From NCBI GenBank assembly GCA_021821425.1, contig JAKACL010000006.1, forward strand, positions 1-25,867: 25,867 nucleotides of DNA, written 5' to 3'. The notes below the pieces were generated by a model. That model searched no databases. It was not told the DNA's origin and saw nothing but the letters and a program-made list of their open reading frames with translations. This document shows positions 25,775 through 25,867 of the stretch, piece after piece. The stretch's first letter is position 1. Each line of letters opens with the position of its first letter. The translations under genes were made by a program, and so were the position numbers. The stretch is from Pseudomonadota bacterium. Lineage in GTDB: Bacteria; Pseudomonadota; Gammaproteobacteria; Burkholderiales; Thiobacillaceae.

Positions 25775-25867
25775 ATGAATGCACTTCGTAGAAACGTACT
25801 GAAAGGCGCTGCCGGTGCAGGCGCCGTGGCCGTGGCCGTGGCCGCCGGTCTGCTGAAGCCGACCCAG
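25775..25867 (+). CDS. soxY: SoxY-like Tat-exported sulfur carrier, N-terminal fragment
   Basis: 31 codons run to the window edge, preceded by AGGAG (25762-25766). The N-terminus MNALRRNVLKGAAGAG is a twin-arginine signal (RRNVLKG) followed by a long Ala/Val-rich core and GLLKP. This looks like the leader of SoxY, the periplasmic protein that carries sulfur intermediates of thiosulfate oxidation together with SoxZ. Only the signal is visible, so another Tat substrate cannot be excluded. It is transcribed away from the signalling genes. Confidence 0.6.
   Translation, partial: MNALRRNVLKGAAGAGAVAVAVAAGLLKPTQ

Overview
The window is a GC-rich proteobacterial chromosome segment, most likely from a betaproteobacterial sulfur oxidiser. 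The placement is an inference from three things: general protein resemblance, the integron, and a Tat-signal protein at the right edge that looks like the start of SoxY. No rRNA or tRNA gene was seen, so the genus cannot be fixed.

Left part (1-5629): a chromosomal integron read leftwards from its integrase. intI (4649-5629, +) diverges from a short cassette array whose genes lie on the minus strand. In cassette order these are an apparently non-coding cassette (about 4243-4540), a small lipoprotein (3577-4155) and a multi-pass membrane protein (1485-2075). Each gene starts a few bases after a GTTRRRY core and is followed by an RYYYAAC box. Two different IS1111-group elements (12-1455 and 2094-3495), with identical 12-bp subterminal inverted repeats, have each inserted into an attC site. 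Removing them restores recognisable attC sequence. The right-hand non-coding part of the second IS carries an 11-base copy of its own left insertion junction, as expected of a bridge/seek guide RNA.

Middle (5637-7247): a vapBC-like toxin-antitoxin pair converges on intI and diverges from tadA. tadA is translationally coupled to a small YkuD L,D-transpeptidase. An 8+8 bp palindrome sits between the two divergent units.

Right part (7370-25287): a dense signalling region. It holds a periplasmic binding protein coupled to a membrane GGDEF-EAL protein and a DksA/TraR-type zinc-finger protein. Next comes a five-gene minus-strand unit: TonB-dependent receptor, YfiR-like protein, histidine kinase, single-domain response regulator, and REC-PAS-GAF-GGDEF*-EAL. 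A PAS histidine kinase with a NarL-type regulator follows. Last is an 1102-residue protein in which a phage-integrase arm-type DNA-binding domain is fused in frame to PAS-GAF-PAS-PAS-GGDEF-EAL. That fusion is the most unusual item in the window. Most of these genes appear to feed cyclic-di-GMP or phosphorelay control.

Right edge (25775-25867): the first 31 codons of a Tat-exported protein, probably SoxY, opening a sulfur-oxidation locus.
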